Shown in pieces: positions 47,030 to 60,334 of a stretch of DNA of 64,000 nt. Both the position numbers and the translations under genes were made by a program. This DNA is from Okapia johnstoni (taxonomy: Eukaryota; Chordata; Mammalia; Artiodactyla; Giraffidae). Where the stretch lies: the NCBI GenBank assembly GCA_024291935.2, contig CM044307.1, positions 101,437,461 to 101,501,460 of the forward strand. Direction: 5' to 3'. Position 1 is the stretch's first letter; each line of letters starts with the position of its first letter. The notes under the pieces were generated by a model. That model did not search any database. It was not told the origin of the DNA and saw only the letters and a program-made list of their open reading frames with translations.

Positions 47030-47320
47030 TTTATTTTTTTATTAATTTATAATTTATTTTGTCTTTGGCTGTGCAGGGTCTTCATTGCTGTGCACGGGCT
47101 TTCTCTAGTTGCAGGGAGTGGAGGCTACTCTCTAGTTGCCGTGTGTGAGCTGCTCACTGTTCTCATTGTGGAGCTTGGGTTCTAGTGTGCAGGCTCCGCA
47201 GACATGGTGCATGGCCTCAGTTACCCTGCAATGTGCGTAATCTTCATGGACCAGGGGTTGAACCCATGTCCTCTGCATTGGCAGGCAAATTCTTAACCAC
47301 TGGACCACCAGGGAGGTCCT
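47030..47320 (-). mobile_element. CHR-type tRNA-Glu SINE (Cetartiodactyla), antisense
   Basis: ctttggctgtgcagggtctt at the tail side and aaccactggaccaccaggga at the tRNA-like head, with ccaggggttgaacccatgtc between. This older whale/ruminant-wide SINE is distinct from Bov-tA. Confidence 0.85.
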
Positions 47321-47730
47321 AGTGGTTTTTTTTTTTTTTTTATGAAGCAAAATAAAATGCATGAAGTCACCTCTGTGCCTTTGTCTTCTGTTATTCAATT
47401 TCAAAATGCTGAGTTAAATTAGAATTTCATAGTATGCATTCTATATTGGAAACTTGTCATAATGTTGTTTTGAATCCAAGGCATTGGCATAATTTAGAAC
47501 TGGGATAGTGTTTTACGAATAAGAAATCCATTTGCCCTCTGCTTGGATATTGCTATGGTAGAGTGTTAATGGGGATGGCCCAATGAGCCTTATGGATTTC
47601 ATTTCTGACTTCTAATTAGATATTCTTAATTTTTAACAGTCATAACTTAGACACAGGTAACATTTGGAACAGTTCAGACATTATTTGGAGACACAGGTAC
47701 AATTTTGTGTTCAACTGTTTGTTTTTTTAG

Positions 47731-47876
47731 CACCAAGTGATCCTCCCAAAGATGTTCATTATTCAAACCTCAGTTCTTCATCAATACTTCTTTTCTGGAC
47801 ACCTCCTTCAAAACCTAACGGGATTATACAATATTATTCTGTTTATTACAGAAATACTTCAGGCACTTTCATCCAG
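47731..47876 (+). CDS. PTPRQ: PTPRQ exon J: N-terminal part of FN3 domain
   Basis: 146 bp, phase 1 in and phase 0 out; acceptor tttttttag with a long T tract, donor cag|gtaaga. It encodes [37 protein letters not shown] and RNTSGTFIQ. It continues in exon K. The sequence around the PNG turn is nearly invariant relative to remembered human PTPRQ. Two glycosylation motifs are visible (NLS, NTS). Confidence 0.96.
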
Positions 47877-50800
47877 GTAAGACCTGAGTTTTCTCCTATT
47901 TCTTTATATCTCTCAGCTCTGTTGATAAAGACTTGGCATAGTAGAAAACATCTCTTATCTTACACTGAGAATTATGTATAGACATTTTATAAAACTCCCA
48001 TTGACACAGAAAAATGTGGTGGAGAAATAAATATATTTTAATCTGTCTGTCTACACATGCACACATGTACTCACACACACATACATCTCTGGATCAGCTT
48101 CAAATGTGTTACCAACTATGAAGCTGCCACCTTTTAAACATTCTGTATGTAAATGTGGCCCTCAGTGCTATTTCTCCAGAGAATTGATGGTTTCACTTAC
48201 CCTCAGTTGTTTTTCAGCTAAAAATTTTCCCTTTGTCTGTGTATGATAGTTTTCATGCTTGGATGTGTTTGTGTATTTTTCTTCAAGTCTAAAAATTTTC
48301 CATTGTTAGTAGGAGGGGGTTATCACCATCATCATTGTTATCACTTAGTATCAGATGTAATGAAAGTACCAAAATGTGCTTATTAAACTTGTGATATGCA
48401 AGGTTATAGGGTTGCATAATTTTCAGATGGATACTTTCTGAAATATGAACAACAATAGTTATTAAAATAGCTAAAGTGCCTTTCATTTAGAGAAATATTT
48501 TTAGTTTTTCAGCTGGATTCCTTTATTTCTCCAAACTATTTCACAGACCTCTAACATATGAAAAGAATAAAACTGGACAGTTGTGATTGAATCAGGAATC
48601 AGAGAGTTGGAATATAATTTGGAAAACACTGATAGAGAAGAAATAATGGCCATTTACAGAATATGTACCTTACTACTAGGAACTGTTGACTGAATGTTAA
48701 TTATTACTCTGACCATTATTAAGTCATTGCATCCTTTTTAGTAGAAGGAGGATAGGGAGGAGTCTTATTAATTCTAAGTTGCCTAATTCAATTTGTGATT
48801 AATAACCCAAGTTTAGCCACTAGAGTTAGTTCTTGTGAGCAGAAACCTCTCTAAAGTATGACTTGCTTTAGTGCAGTTTAGGCTAGTGAAAAGAGTCAGA
48901 GCAGAATTCTGCACGCTGTCTTAGGTCTTACCCATCAGTGAGTAAAAGACAGTCCAGAGGTTGGTTGGATTTTAATATTCTGCTCCAGGCCCTCTAAGAG
49001 TGAGGTTGCATAAGAAAGGACAATCTGTTTATTTGTTTAACTCTGTACATCAAACAATTTTTGCTGCTTCTTTTTGTTCTGCTCTATTTGGGGAAGGAAA
49101 ATGGAAATTTAATGTGCATTCTTACCCAGTTTGTTTATAAATTTAATAATTTGTCATTATGTCATCCAGCCATTCAAATTGCAGATTTTTGTTCATGCAT
49201 TTAGCCAATATTCAGTATTCAAAATTCAGTAGTTCTGAACCTTAGCAAAGATTTTGTCTCTATTACAGTTTACTTTATGGCTTGTGTCTGATTCCGTTTT
49301 GGTTCTGTTTGTCCACATCAAGGGCAAAAGTCTGACTATAATTTCAAGGCGATTTTATGAACTTTCTTATTCAAACCTGAGTATATAATATGATCCCATT
49401 TGCAATTCATCTATCTTAAAAAATGTAATCTTTTATTAAGTTATCTTAAGAATGCTTTTAAGTGTGACAGCTGCAAGAAAGGCACAGGCTAATGATGTTA
49501 AAACATTTCTCATATTCCTTGAAGTTCATCTGTGCTTTAATTTATTTCTAAAATTAGTTAAATATAGCATAAATATCTTCACCACTTAATTTTCTAATTT
49601 GGATTGGTAGAGTAGAAGAAATCATTAAAATGAAAATTATATAGCAGGATAGATGTATAACTATTTTCTTCCTTCTCCTTCTTCTTCCCATAGAACTTTG
49701 TAGTATCGCTTATGCATGACACACCATAGTCTGCTTTCTATTCCTGGTATCTGCTACTTGTCTTAGCTCCCTCATCCCATAGCAGATGATGTGAAGAAAA
49801 GGATTGTGTGTGACTCTTGTCTTTTCATTCCCTGACATCCTCTGCTACTGTATCATAATGCTCAATAAATGTTTAATCACAGAACATAAAAATAATTATA
49901 GCAGACAAACATTATTTTCAGTAATTAGTTATGATTTGGAGCACTTGAGTTGGTTTGAAGTGATCTGTCCTTCTGACTTTGTGGAGTTGAAGTTCCTTGC
50001 TACAACTTTGCAATCCGTCTTGTACCTCCTCCAGCTGTGGCCCATTGTATTTCATATTAACTCTTCTCCATTTTAACATTTACCCACTGTGTCCCCTCAG
50101 TGTGCCTGACACAGTGTCTTTTATTAAAAAGTGTTAAGTAAGTACTGGTTTGATTAATCAAGTTTGAGAAGTTTTTACTAAATACCTTCCAACTGTATTT
50201 ATATTCTCAAAGAATAAGCCTTAATTAGATAATTTGAAGCACAAGACTTTTTTTCCCCCCCTCAAATTAGATAGATGAATGGGATAATCATCTGGATAAC
50301 TGATCTGGTTCTAAATTTGTTGCATGTCTGTGCATGTTTACTCATACTCAGCATGAGTAAATTCTGGGTAATTTGTTAGTTAATTGTCATCAGGGTCATA
50401 CATAATCAGAGTAAATTTTATAGCAAATAAAAATAGAAAGGTTACATTAATATTTTAGGAGATAAATTATATAAGCCAGTTATGCCATCCGTAAAGTATA
50501 TATGTTGGAAGATATTAAAGTTCCCAGATCATATTTTGTGTGAGATTAATAATGTCTTAACTTGTCTATTACTTAATAAGTCACCACAAAATTGAAGTAG
50601 ATCTTTTATGACATTCACTACCCCACATATTGTCAAAGAACCAGAAAATTTTGCAGAATTTAGTTTGTTGATACATCATAGAGCCATGCTAACTGTAAAT
50701 TTTAGTCAAATTGATTATCCTATGTTATTAATTTAAATTAGCTTTTTACTGGTTATTACTTTTCTTTTATCATGTGCCACGATGGTGTTGTTTTATTTGC

Positions 50801-51751
50801 CTCATATAATCTAATCTTCAAAAGCCCTCTGTGAAAGCTTTTGAAGAGAGGTTCTTCCCATTTTACAGTTAGAGGATGAGAAGTTTTATGATCAGATGAT
50901 TTATCCAGGACTTCTGTCCAAATTGAATTTAGGTCTTTGGACTTTAAGGACTTTGTGCAGGTTGGAATGATTCAGATTTCTCTGCATAGCAATATATTAT
51001 TATAAAATTATTCATATTTAATTCATATTTAATTATACACATGACTTTTTAAAAAGTCTATTTTTCTTTATTTTAGAGTTGATTTTGACCATGTTTTGTA
51101 TTTAAAATTTGGTAAAGGAGGGAATGGTTACAATTCCTTTAATTATCATAAAATGGCTTGGAACAAATATAACTAGGAGTCAGGCAAGAGAATTTAAAAT
51201 TTTTTCTTAGCTCATGCGAGAGTATATCCAACTGCTTTCCTATTTCTCTACATGAGTGTAGAAAAAGAAAGGGCTTATGGAAGATGAATTATAACCATTT
51301 GAACTCATAGAGAGAGGTGAAGACTTTCATAATTCCTACATTGTTGATAGGAAGAAAAAAAAGAAAATTGTTATAATATTCCCAAAATTGTTTAGAAATA
51401 TATAGTCAAATTTTGAAAAATACTTGAATGTTTTGTAAGGGAAACTAACACTGATCAGCACATTGTAGCCTTTTCAGTTCATTACTGGACCTTCCCTACT
51501 GCCAACTAATCTTGGAGTTTTAACTCTTTGCTAATCTGTGTATCAATTTAATAAAACCGCTATCACTGATTCCTCTTTTAGTACAAATATATTTCCAGTT
51601 TAATTATTGCAATAAAAAAATCATATGTTGATTTTCCTCAAAAATTAACATACTAAAACAATGAGGCAACCAATCTATGAATAATACTTTGAAATGCTTA
51701 TGTATACTAAAATATATTCTGAACAATTAAAACAATATGTTTATTTTTCAG
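47877..51751. other. Intron J-K (3.9 kb)
   Basis: Mostly unassigned AT-rich sequence. An antisense MIR is at 50785-50960. Nothing recognised in 47877-50784 or 50961-51751 except short CA-rich and homopolymer tracts. Confidence 0.6.
50785..50960 (-). repeat. MIR SINE, antisense
   Basis: tcccattttacagttagagg with ttatccaggacttctgtcca and aatttaggtctttggactt follow the reverse MIR consensus. Confidence 0.7.
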
Positions 51752-51920
51752 AATTTTACACTCCATGAAGTAACCAATGACTTTGACAATATGACCGTAT
51801 CTGCAATAATAGATAAACTGGCAATATTCAGCTACTATACATTTTGGGTAACAGCAAGTACTTCAGTTGGAAATGGGAATAAAAGCAGTGGCATAGTTCA
51901 CGTATACACAGATCAAGACA
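51752..51920 (+). CDS. PTPRQ: PTPRQ exon K: C-terminal part of FN3 domain
   Basis: 169 bp, phase 0 in and phase 1 out; acceptor ttttcag, donor gtatgt. It encodes [38 protein letters not shown] and ends VYTDQD. J plus K give 105 residues, slightly longer than a typical FN3 domain because of an extended region around the DFDNMTV stretch. The last base (a) pairs with the first two of exon L to make Ile. Confidence 0.96.
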
Positions 51921-53359
51921 GTATGTAAATGAAAAGCATTTGTTAATCTTTAATAGGATTAATTTAAAACTTCATAATTTTTCAGAATCTTTTTCTATTT
52001 GTTATGTATTGGTAATAAAATCTATATTTTATTTAGGCACATTTAACTAGTCAGAGGAATTTGAAAATACATTAATATAGCTATAAACCTATTACAACAG
52101 TAACAACCTTTTCTATTCATGGAAACTGCTACCATCCATTTATAAAAATTCTGTCACCTTTATTGCTTCAAAAGAGATCACAGCCATCGGTTATGGAGGT
52201 GAAAATACTGTTGCATATGTGGACAGATTTTCCAATACTTCATATCCATTTGCTCTAGAAATGACATTGTTTCTCTCTCTAGCAACTCATTTCCTTTTCA
52301 GTCTTTGAACTCACAAAGGACTTTATGCAGCATTTTATTCTTATTGTGTTTATGACTAATATGCCCCAAATACCTTTTTTTTTTTTTTTTAACTCTGGCC
52401 ATTTCCTCTTATGTGGATTCTGCAGAATCCTGTTTGTGCAGAGTATTCAGAAAACTATAATGATTGAAGCTCTTGTTTTTTAGGTTTCAGTTTCAAGAAT
52501 ACAGTGATACATGGATCACTGCCTACTTCTTCTTGTGGTTGTTTCTATGATCCATTTATTTTTAAAAGGCTAGTCTCTTATTGAGAAATGATATTGACCT
52601 AAATTGCTGCTGAGAGTAAAATTTCATGTTTATTATTTGAAGATTGTAAATTGACAGACACTTTAAGTATGAAGAGGGAATGCTTTCCCCATTGTTGGGA
52701 TAATCTTTCAAATTGTTTACTCACTGATCAGTGTAGCTATGAGAGAATATGCAAAATATATAAGTTTGGGGAGTTTTAGCTGAAATGTTTAGAGCAGTAT
52801 GTCGTCAACATCATTTCAGGTATTCTTTAAATGCAGATCTCTCCCAAGATTTTCACCAACCTATAATGTTTTATCAGTCAATATTATAGCACCATGAATA
52901 ATAAACCCTGTGCATATTCCTGGTGAGAGGTCCTGGGTGATTTCATATGTACAATAAGGATAATCTCCAGAAGAAAGAAATTAAAAATCTGAGTATACAT
53001 GTGTATACATACTTGCACACTCATAGTCTCATACACATAATTTCCATCACATACTCAAAATCTGCACAGGCTCATAATACCCATTTTGTATGAAAGAAAA
53101 GCCAAGAGAATATTGTATAAAACAATTCACACATATTAGAGATGACAAGGTTTATCTTGAATGATTTGAACATAATTTTAATGTAATTATTCAGAATGTA
53201 TTTTGTAGTATATGATGTTACCACATGTGGATCTGAACAATGTAGAAGCTGGTGATGTAGTAGTCGCCCTTTCAACAATGAGTCTCTGGTTTGTGAATTT
53301 ACTTAAATTTTACCTCGGGTGGCTGATGATTTTTATATTTTGCACATTATCTATCATAG
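51921..53359. other. Intron K-L, nothing recognised
   Basis: 1.4 kb intron with a T18 tract near 52375 and no element I can identify. An open frame beginning at 53212 runs into exon L but its intronic part has no similarity. Confidence 0.6.
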
Positions 53360-53650
53360 TACCTGAAGGAGTTGTTGGAAACCTAACTTACGAGTCCATT
53401 TCGTCAACTGCAATAAATGTAAGCTGGGGCCCTCCGTCTCAACCAAATGGTCTAGTCTTCTACTATGTTTCTTTGAGCTCACAGCAGACTCCTCGCCACG
53501 TGAGACCACCTCTAGTTACACATGAGAAAAGCATGTATTTTGATAATCTGGAAAAATATACTGACTATATATTAAAAGTCACTCCATCAACAGAAAAAGG
53601 ATTCTCTGATACATATACTGCCCAACTACACATCAGAACTGAAGAAGATG
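53360..53650 (+). CDS. PTPRQ: PTPRQ exon L: single-exon FN3 domain
   Basis: 291 bp, phase 1 both ends; acceptor atcatag (weak pyrimidine tract), donor gtaggc. It encodes [20 protein letters not shown], then [36 protein letters not shown] and HIRTEED, a complete 97-residue FN3 domain. The same frame stays open 148 bases upstream of the acceptor, but that stretch has no FN3 similarity and the preceding exon supplies the partner base for Ile, so I place the start at 53360. Confidence 0.96.
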
Positions 53651-53910
53651 GTAGGCTGGACCCTTTTATTGCCTATTACACAGATAGTTGATGTTCTCTT
53701 ATTTATACTGCTTTCTGCTAGAAAATATTATTTTTATCACTACATAGATTGTGTTTGTTCTTAAGTAATTAGCCTTTCAATAAACACAATAAGGTTTAGA
53801 GTTTCTTAAAATAATTACCTGTTGATAAAATTAAGTTCCATTTTTACTGAAGCCTCTTCTTTTTGATAATTCACTTTTGTTTCATTTAATATTCTTTTTT
53901 TCTTTTATAG

Positions 53911-54186
53911 TCCCAGAAACTTCACCAATAATCAACACTTTTAAAAACCTTTCCTCTACCTCAGTTCTTTTATCATGGGATCCCCCAGTAAAACCAAACG
54001 GTGCAATAATAAGTTATGATTTAACTTTACAAGGACCAAATGAGAACTATTCTTTTGTTACTTCTGATAACTATGTAATACTGGAGGAGCTTTCACCATT
54101 TACATTATATAGCTTTTTTGCTGCAGCAAGAACTATAAAAGGACTCGGTCCTTCCAGTGCTCTTTTCTTTTACACAGACGAGTCAG
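53911..54186 (+). CDS. PTPRQ: PTPRQ exon M: single-exon FN3 domain
   Basis: 276 bp, phase 1 both ends; acceptor ttttatag, donor gtaagc. It encodes [55 protein letters not shown] and FFYTDES. It is a complete 92-residue FN3 domain with an unmistakable tyrosine corner (SPFTLY). It is only 260 bp from exon L, one of the tightest intervals in this part of the gene. Confidence 0.97.
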
Positions 54187-54552
54187 GTAAGCCCGAATCC
54201 ATGTTTCGTCCAATGATGTTACTGTTGCAGCCCTTGCTCTCTCTTTTTAAGGAAACGCATGGAAAATGAAAGGATATTTGATTGTCTATTTGTAATAGGC
54301 TGACAACTATTCATCTGCTTTGCTGAACATTTTAAATTTAAGTTTCAGAACAAATTGCTCTGTTTAAAGCTACTTTGGAACTTCTGAGTTCCAAGTACAA
54401 AGCATCACTGCCTATGCTCTTTATTTCTGCAATTAAAACACGATCAGGTTACAAATCTTTCTTAACTGGTGTCTTCCAGAAGCTAGAGTCACAGTGATAT
54501 TTTTCTGCTAAAAATGTTATGAATGTAAGTTTTGTAATGTGTTTTCCTGCAG
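54187..54552. other. Intron M-N, nothing recognised
   Basis: 366-bp intron with no repeat. Confidence 0.7.
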
Positions 54553-54704
54553 TGCCTTTAGCACCTCCTCAAAATTTGACTTTAGTCAACTACACTTCAG
54601 ACCTTGTATGGCTGAAATGGAGTCCAAGTCCTGTTCCAGGCGGTATTGTTAAAATATATAGTTTAAAAATTCATGAACATGAAACTGACACTATATTTTA
54701 TAAG
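54553..54704 (+). CDS. PTPRQ: PTPRQ exon N: N-terminal part of FN3 domain
   Basis: 152 bp, phase 1 in and phase 0 out; acceptor cctgcag, donor aag|gtaggt. It encodes [36 protein letters not shown] and [10 protein letters not shown]. The usual PNG turn is PGG here. It continues in exon O, 3.3 kb downstream. Confidence 0.95.
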
Positions 54705-55052
54705 GTAGGTTGATAAACACTATATGTTTATTTCAAAAACTTAGAAATTCAAGTAAAATATTTTGACATGCGGGGGAAAATGGACTATTTTAAATAACGC
54801 AAAAGCCATCTTTTAAAAAAAAATCTATTTGGTTTCCCACAATTTAAGGATGCTTGAGAAAAACACAGCAAACGTTTGTCAGATATGGAAATAAAGTACT
54901 TTGTAGAGCGTTCTAATTTAGAATTTAAAACTTCTAGATATCTGCAAGTTAAGAAATAATTACACCATTTTGTTAATGCTGCAAAAGTATACCGTAAATT
55001 TTTTCAGACTATTTAAAACCTGTTATTGTCTTAAGTGTAATATATTTCTACA

Positions 55053-55892
55053 GTCATCCCCCTAAGCTGCAAGGGTTACATTCCAAGCTCCCCAGTGCAT
55101 GTCTGAAACCAAGGATAGTACTAAACCTATATGTACTATGTTTTTTTCTCATACATCCATACCTGTCATAAAGTTTACTTTATAAGTTAGGCACAGTAAG
55201 AGATTAACAACCATAACTAACAACAAAATTTAAAAAATTATAATAAATTGTAATAAGAGTTAGATGAATGTTGTCTCTATTTCTCAAAACATCTTCTTGT
55301 ACAAATTTAACACCTTTTTCATCTTAGCTAAGCATTTATCATATACTGTGGCCGTAGCTTTTTCAGTCTGAGATACAGCAGCAGAACTTGTATAATTTTT
55401 TCCCTTCTTCCCCAATTCACAGCATTTCACAGAAGCTTCATTTTTACCACAGATCTGGGCAGCCTCAGCATACGATTTTTTCTTTCCTTATTAAGTTGAG
55501 AACTTTCATCTTTTCACTTAAAGGAAGCACTTTACGGCTTCTCTTTGGTATCTCTGAATTGCCAACATCACTACTCTTGTACTTTGGGGCCATATTAAGT
55601 AAAATAAGGGTGTATTGAATATAAGACTGTGCTATCCCACAGTTGATCTGATAACCAAAAAGCCTGTGGACTAGTGGGCAGGAAACACTGGACACAGGGA
55701 TAATTCACAGCCAGAGCAAGATGAAGCAGGATGCCTGGAGATTGCATCATGCAACTTGGACCAGCTCACAATGTAAAAGTTATAAATTTCGTCTGTCTCT
55801 CAAATTTTCCATTTAGTATCTTGAGTTGAGCTTGACTTCAGGTAACTGAAACTGTGGAAAATGAAACCATAACTAAGGGAAAACTACCAAGT
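55053..55892 (-). mobile_element. Tigger2-type DNA transposon, internally deleted
   Basis: The left terminus cagtcatccccctaagctgc and right terminus ggaaaatgaaaccataacta with agggaaaactacc are Tigger2/MER2-like ends. Inside, the minus strand (within 55465-55695) encodes MAPKYKSSDVGNSEIPKRSR and KVLPLSEKMKVLNLIRKEK, the start of the Tigger transposase DNA-binding domain, and then stops. At 840 bp it is far shorter than the ~2.7-kb autonomous form. Confidence 0.88.
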
Positions 55893-56374
55893 GTTAAAAA
55901 AAGTACCAAGTGAATATTTTTAACCTTTTCAGAGATGTGTTTATCCTGGACTTCTAGTAACCTTCCCAGATATAGTATAATTTCACACTAATTGGTCTTT
56001 TAAGATATATCATTATTCTTTTTCCTTCAATGCTAATTAGTTTCCATTCTAAATGCCCTTTTACTCCTCCATTTCTCCTCCATTTTTAGGCTTCAGAATC
56101 AACGAAAAATACCCAAAGAACTGATGTAACAAAGGATCTCAAATATATCTGTATGATTTATAGCACTTAATTGCCAAAATATATTGCAATAGACTAGCAT
56201 TTATTTGAGAAAGTGTTCTTATTTTTTTCCCCAAAGGCATATGAAATACTGAAATGCTTTTCAGTTACAGCATGGAGCATGCAAAAACTCTGCATAAACA
56301 TTGTCCTCAGTGTTATATGCACTATAAATTATTACTGATGGTAAATTATTTTTATAGCATGTGTAGCTTACAAA

Positions 56375-56504
56375 TGGAGAAGGAAATGGCAACCCACTCC
56401 AGTATTCTTGCTTGGAGAATCCCAGGGACGGGGGAGCCTGGTGGGCTGCCGTCTATGGGGTCGCACAGAGTCGGACATGACTGAAGCGACTTAGCAGCAG
56501 CAGC
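56375..56504 (+). mobile_element. Bov-A monomer of Bov-A2, 10-bp TSD
   Basis: tggagaaggaaatggcaacc to cgacttagcagcagcagc. The 10-mer agcttacaaa at 56365-56374 and 56505-56514 flanks it. Only the second monomer of the dimer is present, so it is a 5'-truncated Bov-A2. Confidence 0.95.
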
Positions 56505-58022
56505 AGCTTACAAAGTGAATAATAAAAAAATCAAAAGCAGTGAGTAACGCTATGGCATAAGGAATAATGATTTTTATTATCTTTAAATAATATGGAATGT
56601 GGCCATTCCTAGGATAAACACGTATGAATATTGAAGCATGGATGTATATGTGTGATCTTTCCCTCAGAACAGAGATGTCTACCATCAACACCATTAGCGT
56701 AGTCATGCACTAAGGACCCTGGCATCAAATTATTGGTTGGAATAATTTGCAATAATTTCCAAATGGTTGGAACCCCACCTTCAAGACTTACTGTGCTGCC
56801 TTGGGGCAGTTGGTTCACTTCTCATGACTCAGTTTCCTCAAGTACGAAATGGGATTTGTAAAGATGCAGCTATTAAAAAATAAAGTCTGTAAGAGGAAAA
56901 TCTATATAAAACATTTAAAACAATCCCAGTATGTGAAAAACATGTTACCTATTGTTCTTTTTGCCATAGTTTACAAAAGAATGAATTTCGTTCAGCATTG
57001 TAATAACACTAAACCTGAAATGACAATACTTCTTTACCTGAATATGAGAATAACTTATAGTCTAAGATTTTTAGACATCTATTTTCTCAATAGAAATGCT
57101 ACCATTGAAATTTCACTATAAATATTTTTATATTATAAATATAATATTCATACCGTAAGGTATTAAATGTATGCTTTTTGAGGTGGAAAGAGTAGTTTTC
57201 CTTTAAAATCCACTACAGCTTTCAGTTATTCCTTTTTACATCTATTTTGTCTTCTGTGAATGTTCATAGCCTTAGTTTCTTTCAGATTCCTTTGTACGTA
57301 TCCTTATGCTATCTTCTTTCCTTTCTCCGTATCTAGTTTATCTGCTTTCCTCCCACTGTGTGGCTTTCTTCCTGAGTGTGTTGTCCTGTTTTCCTCTGTT
57401 TTCAACTACCTCTGTGTCCCAACTATCGGCTTCTTTTCTTTCTTTTCTCTCTTACCTTTCCAGTGATATGTGTGTCTGTGGAAGCATAATAATTCTTGGA
57501 CCACTCCAAATGTTTCTGCCATCCCAGTCAGGTCACTCACACATACTGAAAGAAATTATTTAGTAAAAAGTTCTGCTAAAAATATGTTTGAAAATATTCC
57601 TTACTCACGTCTCCCTTTTACAGTTTACTTTGTCTGCTATCCAATAAGCTACTCACACTTTTTGTTGTAATATCTTGAGTTCAGTCATTTCTCTGCATAC
57701 TCACTCACCCTTCCTAACCCAAGTCAAAATTTATCTGCTTGTGTTTAATTTTTTCTCTGTATAGAGTTGTTGGTAGCTTTTTCTAATGAATATAACAGTT
57801 CCTGGATGACAGGGACCACGTCTTATCTATCTTTAATCAGCTGAGCATACCCTGGGGCACACACAAAAGCTGTTTAATTTTTAATTAAAAATACCCATGC
57901 TTATTAAATTATAGGTTAAACACAGAAGACATAATTTTTATGTATTAAAAATATTTCTTCCAATTATAAATAAGTTTTTTGATGATGCATTGTGACTAAG
58001 AATTTTGTTTCCTGCTTTTCAG

Positions 58023-58164
58023 AATATTTCAGGTTTTCAAACTGAAGCCAAGCTTGTTGGACTGGAACCAGTCAGCACCTACTCCGTCAGCATAACTGCC
58101 TTTACAAAAGTTGGAAATGGCAATCGATTTAGTAACGTAGTAAAATTCACAACCCAAGAATCAG
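58023..58164 (+). CDS. PTPRQ: PTPRQ exon O: C-terminal part of FN3 domain
   Basis: 142 bp, phase 0 in and phase 1 out; acceptor ttttcag, donor gttaga (a less common but allowed GTTAG form). It encodes [38 protein letters not shown] and VKFTTQES. N plus O give 294 bp, a 98-residue FN3 domain. It begins directly with the sequon N-I-S. Confidence 0.95.
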
Positions 58165-58729
58165 GTTAGACATGGTTTTTGGATCCTAAAATGTTTTATT
58201 TTGTATTTAACACTTTTCCCTTTCCTTTCTCAGTTTATGTGACTAAGTATCAATATTTAATTGTTCATTCAAAGAAGTTGAATTTTAGTACTTTCAGGCT
58301 AGACTGGATCTTGTTGTCTGCAATCAAATATATATTTATACATTTTTTTTTCATTTTGGACCAAGGAAGTTGAAATAAAAGACTAGTTTAGGAGCAAAGT
58401 ACACTACTAGATATATATGAAAATTACCTAATTCCTAGTACTACCTGAGATTGCTGGGGGGAAAAAAAAGAGAAAAGCCATTAATCACTTTTAATTGGTT
58501 GATTCATATTTTCATGAAAAAATCTATGATTTTTTTGTATATTGTGCAATATATTGTCACAATATATACAATAATGTATATTGTGACATTTGAAGAGCAC
58601 TAGTCAGTATGTAAGCTTGTATTTCTCTGTAGTTCATCTGTGACATGTGATGGGGACTATGAAGACTATGAAATACCATTGGTCTAATTAAACAATTTAC
58701 CTGTGTGTCACTGATATGCCATAGTGCAC

Positions 58730-58950
58730 ACTCTGAAATCAGTGTCTGAATTTGAATCCAAGCTCTGCGACTTACTAGTAAAACCTTGGCAAACGCACAT
58801 GACTCCTCTGAGCCTCTGTATCTTTAACCAAAAAGAAACATATTTTAGCAGTAGCCACCCATAGACTGTTATGAAAAAATGTTTGAAAAGATCCATATAA
58901 AGCATTTATTAGAGTGTTGGACACACAAATACTCAAAAAATATTACTGTT
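58730..58950 (+). repeat. MIR SINE, sense
   Basis: gaatttgaatccaagctctg, cgacttactagtaaaacctt and cctctgagcctctgtatctt match MIR in order; the 3' part is decayed. Confidence 0.85.
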
Positions 58951-60125
58951 GCCCTGTTCCCATAATTCAGATGAAGAAGCCATGATTCAGGCAGATGAGA
59001 TGAAAAGGGCTGAGAAAATTAGTGAAAAAACTGAACTGGAACATCAGCCTCTGACCTCTAGTGAAAAGTGGACATGACTGTAGGAAATGTGTATCATAAA
59101 TTCGTGATACTCTGGAAAAATGCTAAACCCATAAAGAAAAAATGAAACATTTAAACCATTCACATGCATATTACATTGATAAAAATTAAGGCTAATCTTA
59201 TAGACAGTGTTCTATAAACCTATAAATATATTTTGCCAGTGAAATAAAATAATTCCATAAAACCCTACGCCCTGATTGGTTAAATAAAATTTTCTACTTG
59301 AAGTGTTGTAATATCTGCTGGTTAATTAATTGTTTTTAGGTTTATAGAGTCAGTAAAATGGATGTTCACACAATCTAGGTTTATAATCTAAACTTAAGCA
59401 CATTATCAACTGTCTCTTGTTCATTTACTTTTGAAAATAATGGTATATGTTTTTGAAAATAAGAAAGCAAATAAACATATTTAACTGCCAGAACCTTGGA
59501 TCAACAGAGGAATCATCTTTTCTTTAAATGCCACACACCCCCCTAAATTTTTCTCCTTTAGTTCTGATGTCTTTATCTTACAGAGGATGAAGGATTTGAA
59601 AAGACAGAAATTTAGGCCAGAGGAGAGAACTATAAGCAAGTCAAATATGATTTGAATGTTCTTTAAATAACTATGCTTCCCCATAATGACAGGCTTTTTC
59701 TTTTTACTGCTCATTGTTGTAATCCACAAACTGACAATATGCAAATTTTCTTTACAGCATCCTCTTTTTATTGTAACAAGATAAGCTATGCTAACATGAA
59801 GGGACATTTAGACAATCAGATATTTCCCTAGAAGTACCAACTCTCAGGGCCACTTTGGTGGGCCTGGGGTGTTTCTCTCTAACCAGATCTGCCAACTATA
59901 GTGGCTACTTCCAAGTAAACTCAGGGAAGTTCTAGAAAAAACTGGAACTGAATCAAAAACTGGGACTGGTTTCCATCTTCAGTCTTTTTTTTTTTAAGTA
60001 CTGAGGGATCAGGTCTTTACGATTTTTACAAAAGTCATCTGAATGTATAAGCAAAATCCCAAATTTAGTTACATGTTTTCTAGTACTGTTAGGCCACATT
60101 GGTGAGGCACCTGCATCTATATCTA

Positions 60126-60334
60126 TGTGTGCTTGCTTAGTCATTCAGTCATGTCCGACTCTTTGCGACCCTATGGACTATAGCCCGCCAGACCCCGCTG
60201 TCTGTGGGATTTTCCCATGGCAAGAATACTGGAGTAGGTTGCCATTTCCTTCTGCAGGGGATCTTCCCAACCCAGGGATGGAATTTGCGTCTCCTGCCTT
60301 GGAGGCAGATTCTCTACCCACTAAGCCACCTGGG
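60126..60334 (-). mobile_element. Bov-tA SINE, antisense
   Basis: tgtgcttgcttagtcattca to taagccacctgggata, complete except for the last head bases. Confidence 0.94.

Larger units (their letters stand above)
54705..58022. other. Intron N-O (3.3 kb)
   Basis: Holds a Tigger2 copy and one Bov-A monomer SINE, listed separately. 55893-56364 and 56515-58022 show nothing certain. Near 57800-57885 is a possible L2 3' end (gatgacagggaccacgtctt). Confidence 0.6.

Noticed and set aside
53212..53359. Open frame upstream of exon L as an alternative first exon
   Set aside because: The frame is open for 49 codons, but the sequence has no FN3 or signal-peptide logic fitting PTPRQ, and exon K supplies the matching phase-1 base for an acceptor at 53358-53359.
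58536..58570. Palindrome as a structured RNA or regulatory hairpin
   Set aside because: AT-only imperfect palindrome in AT-rich intron, expected by chance, with no supporting context.
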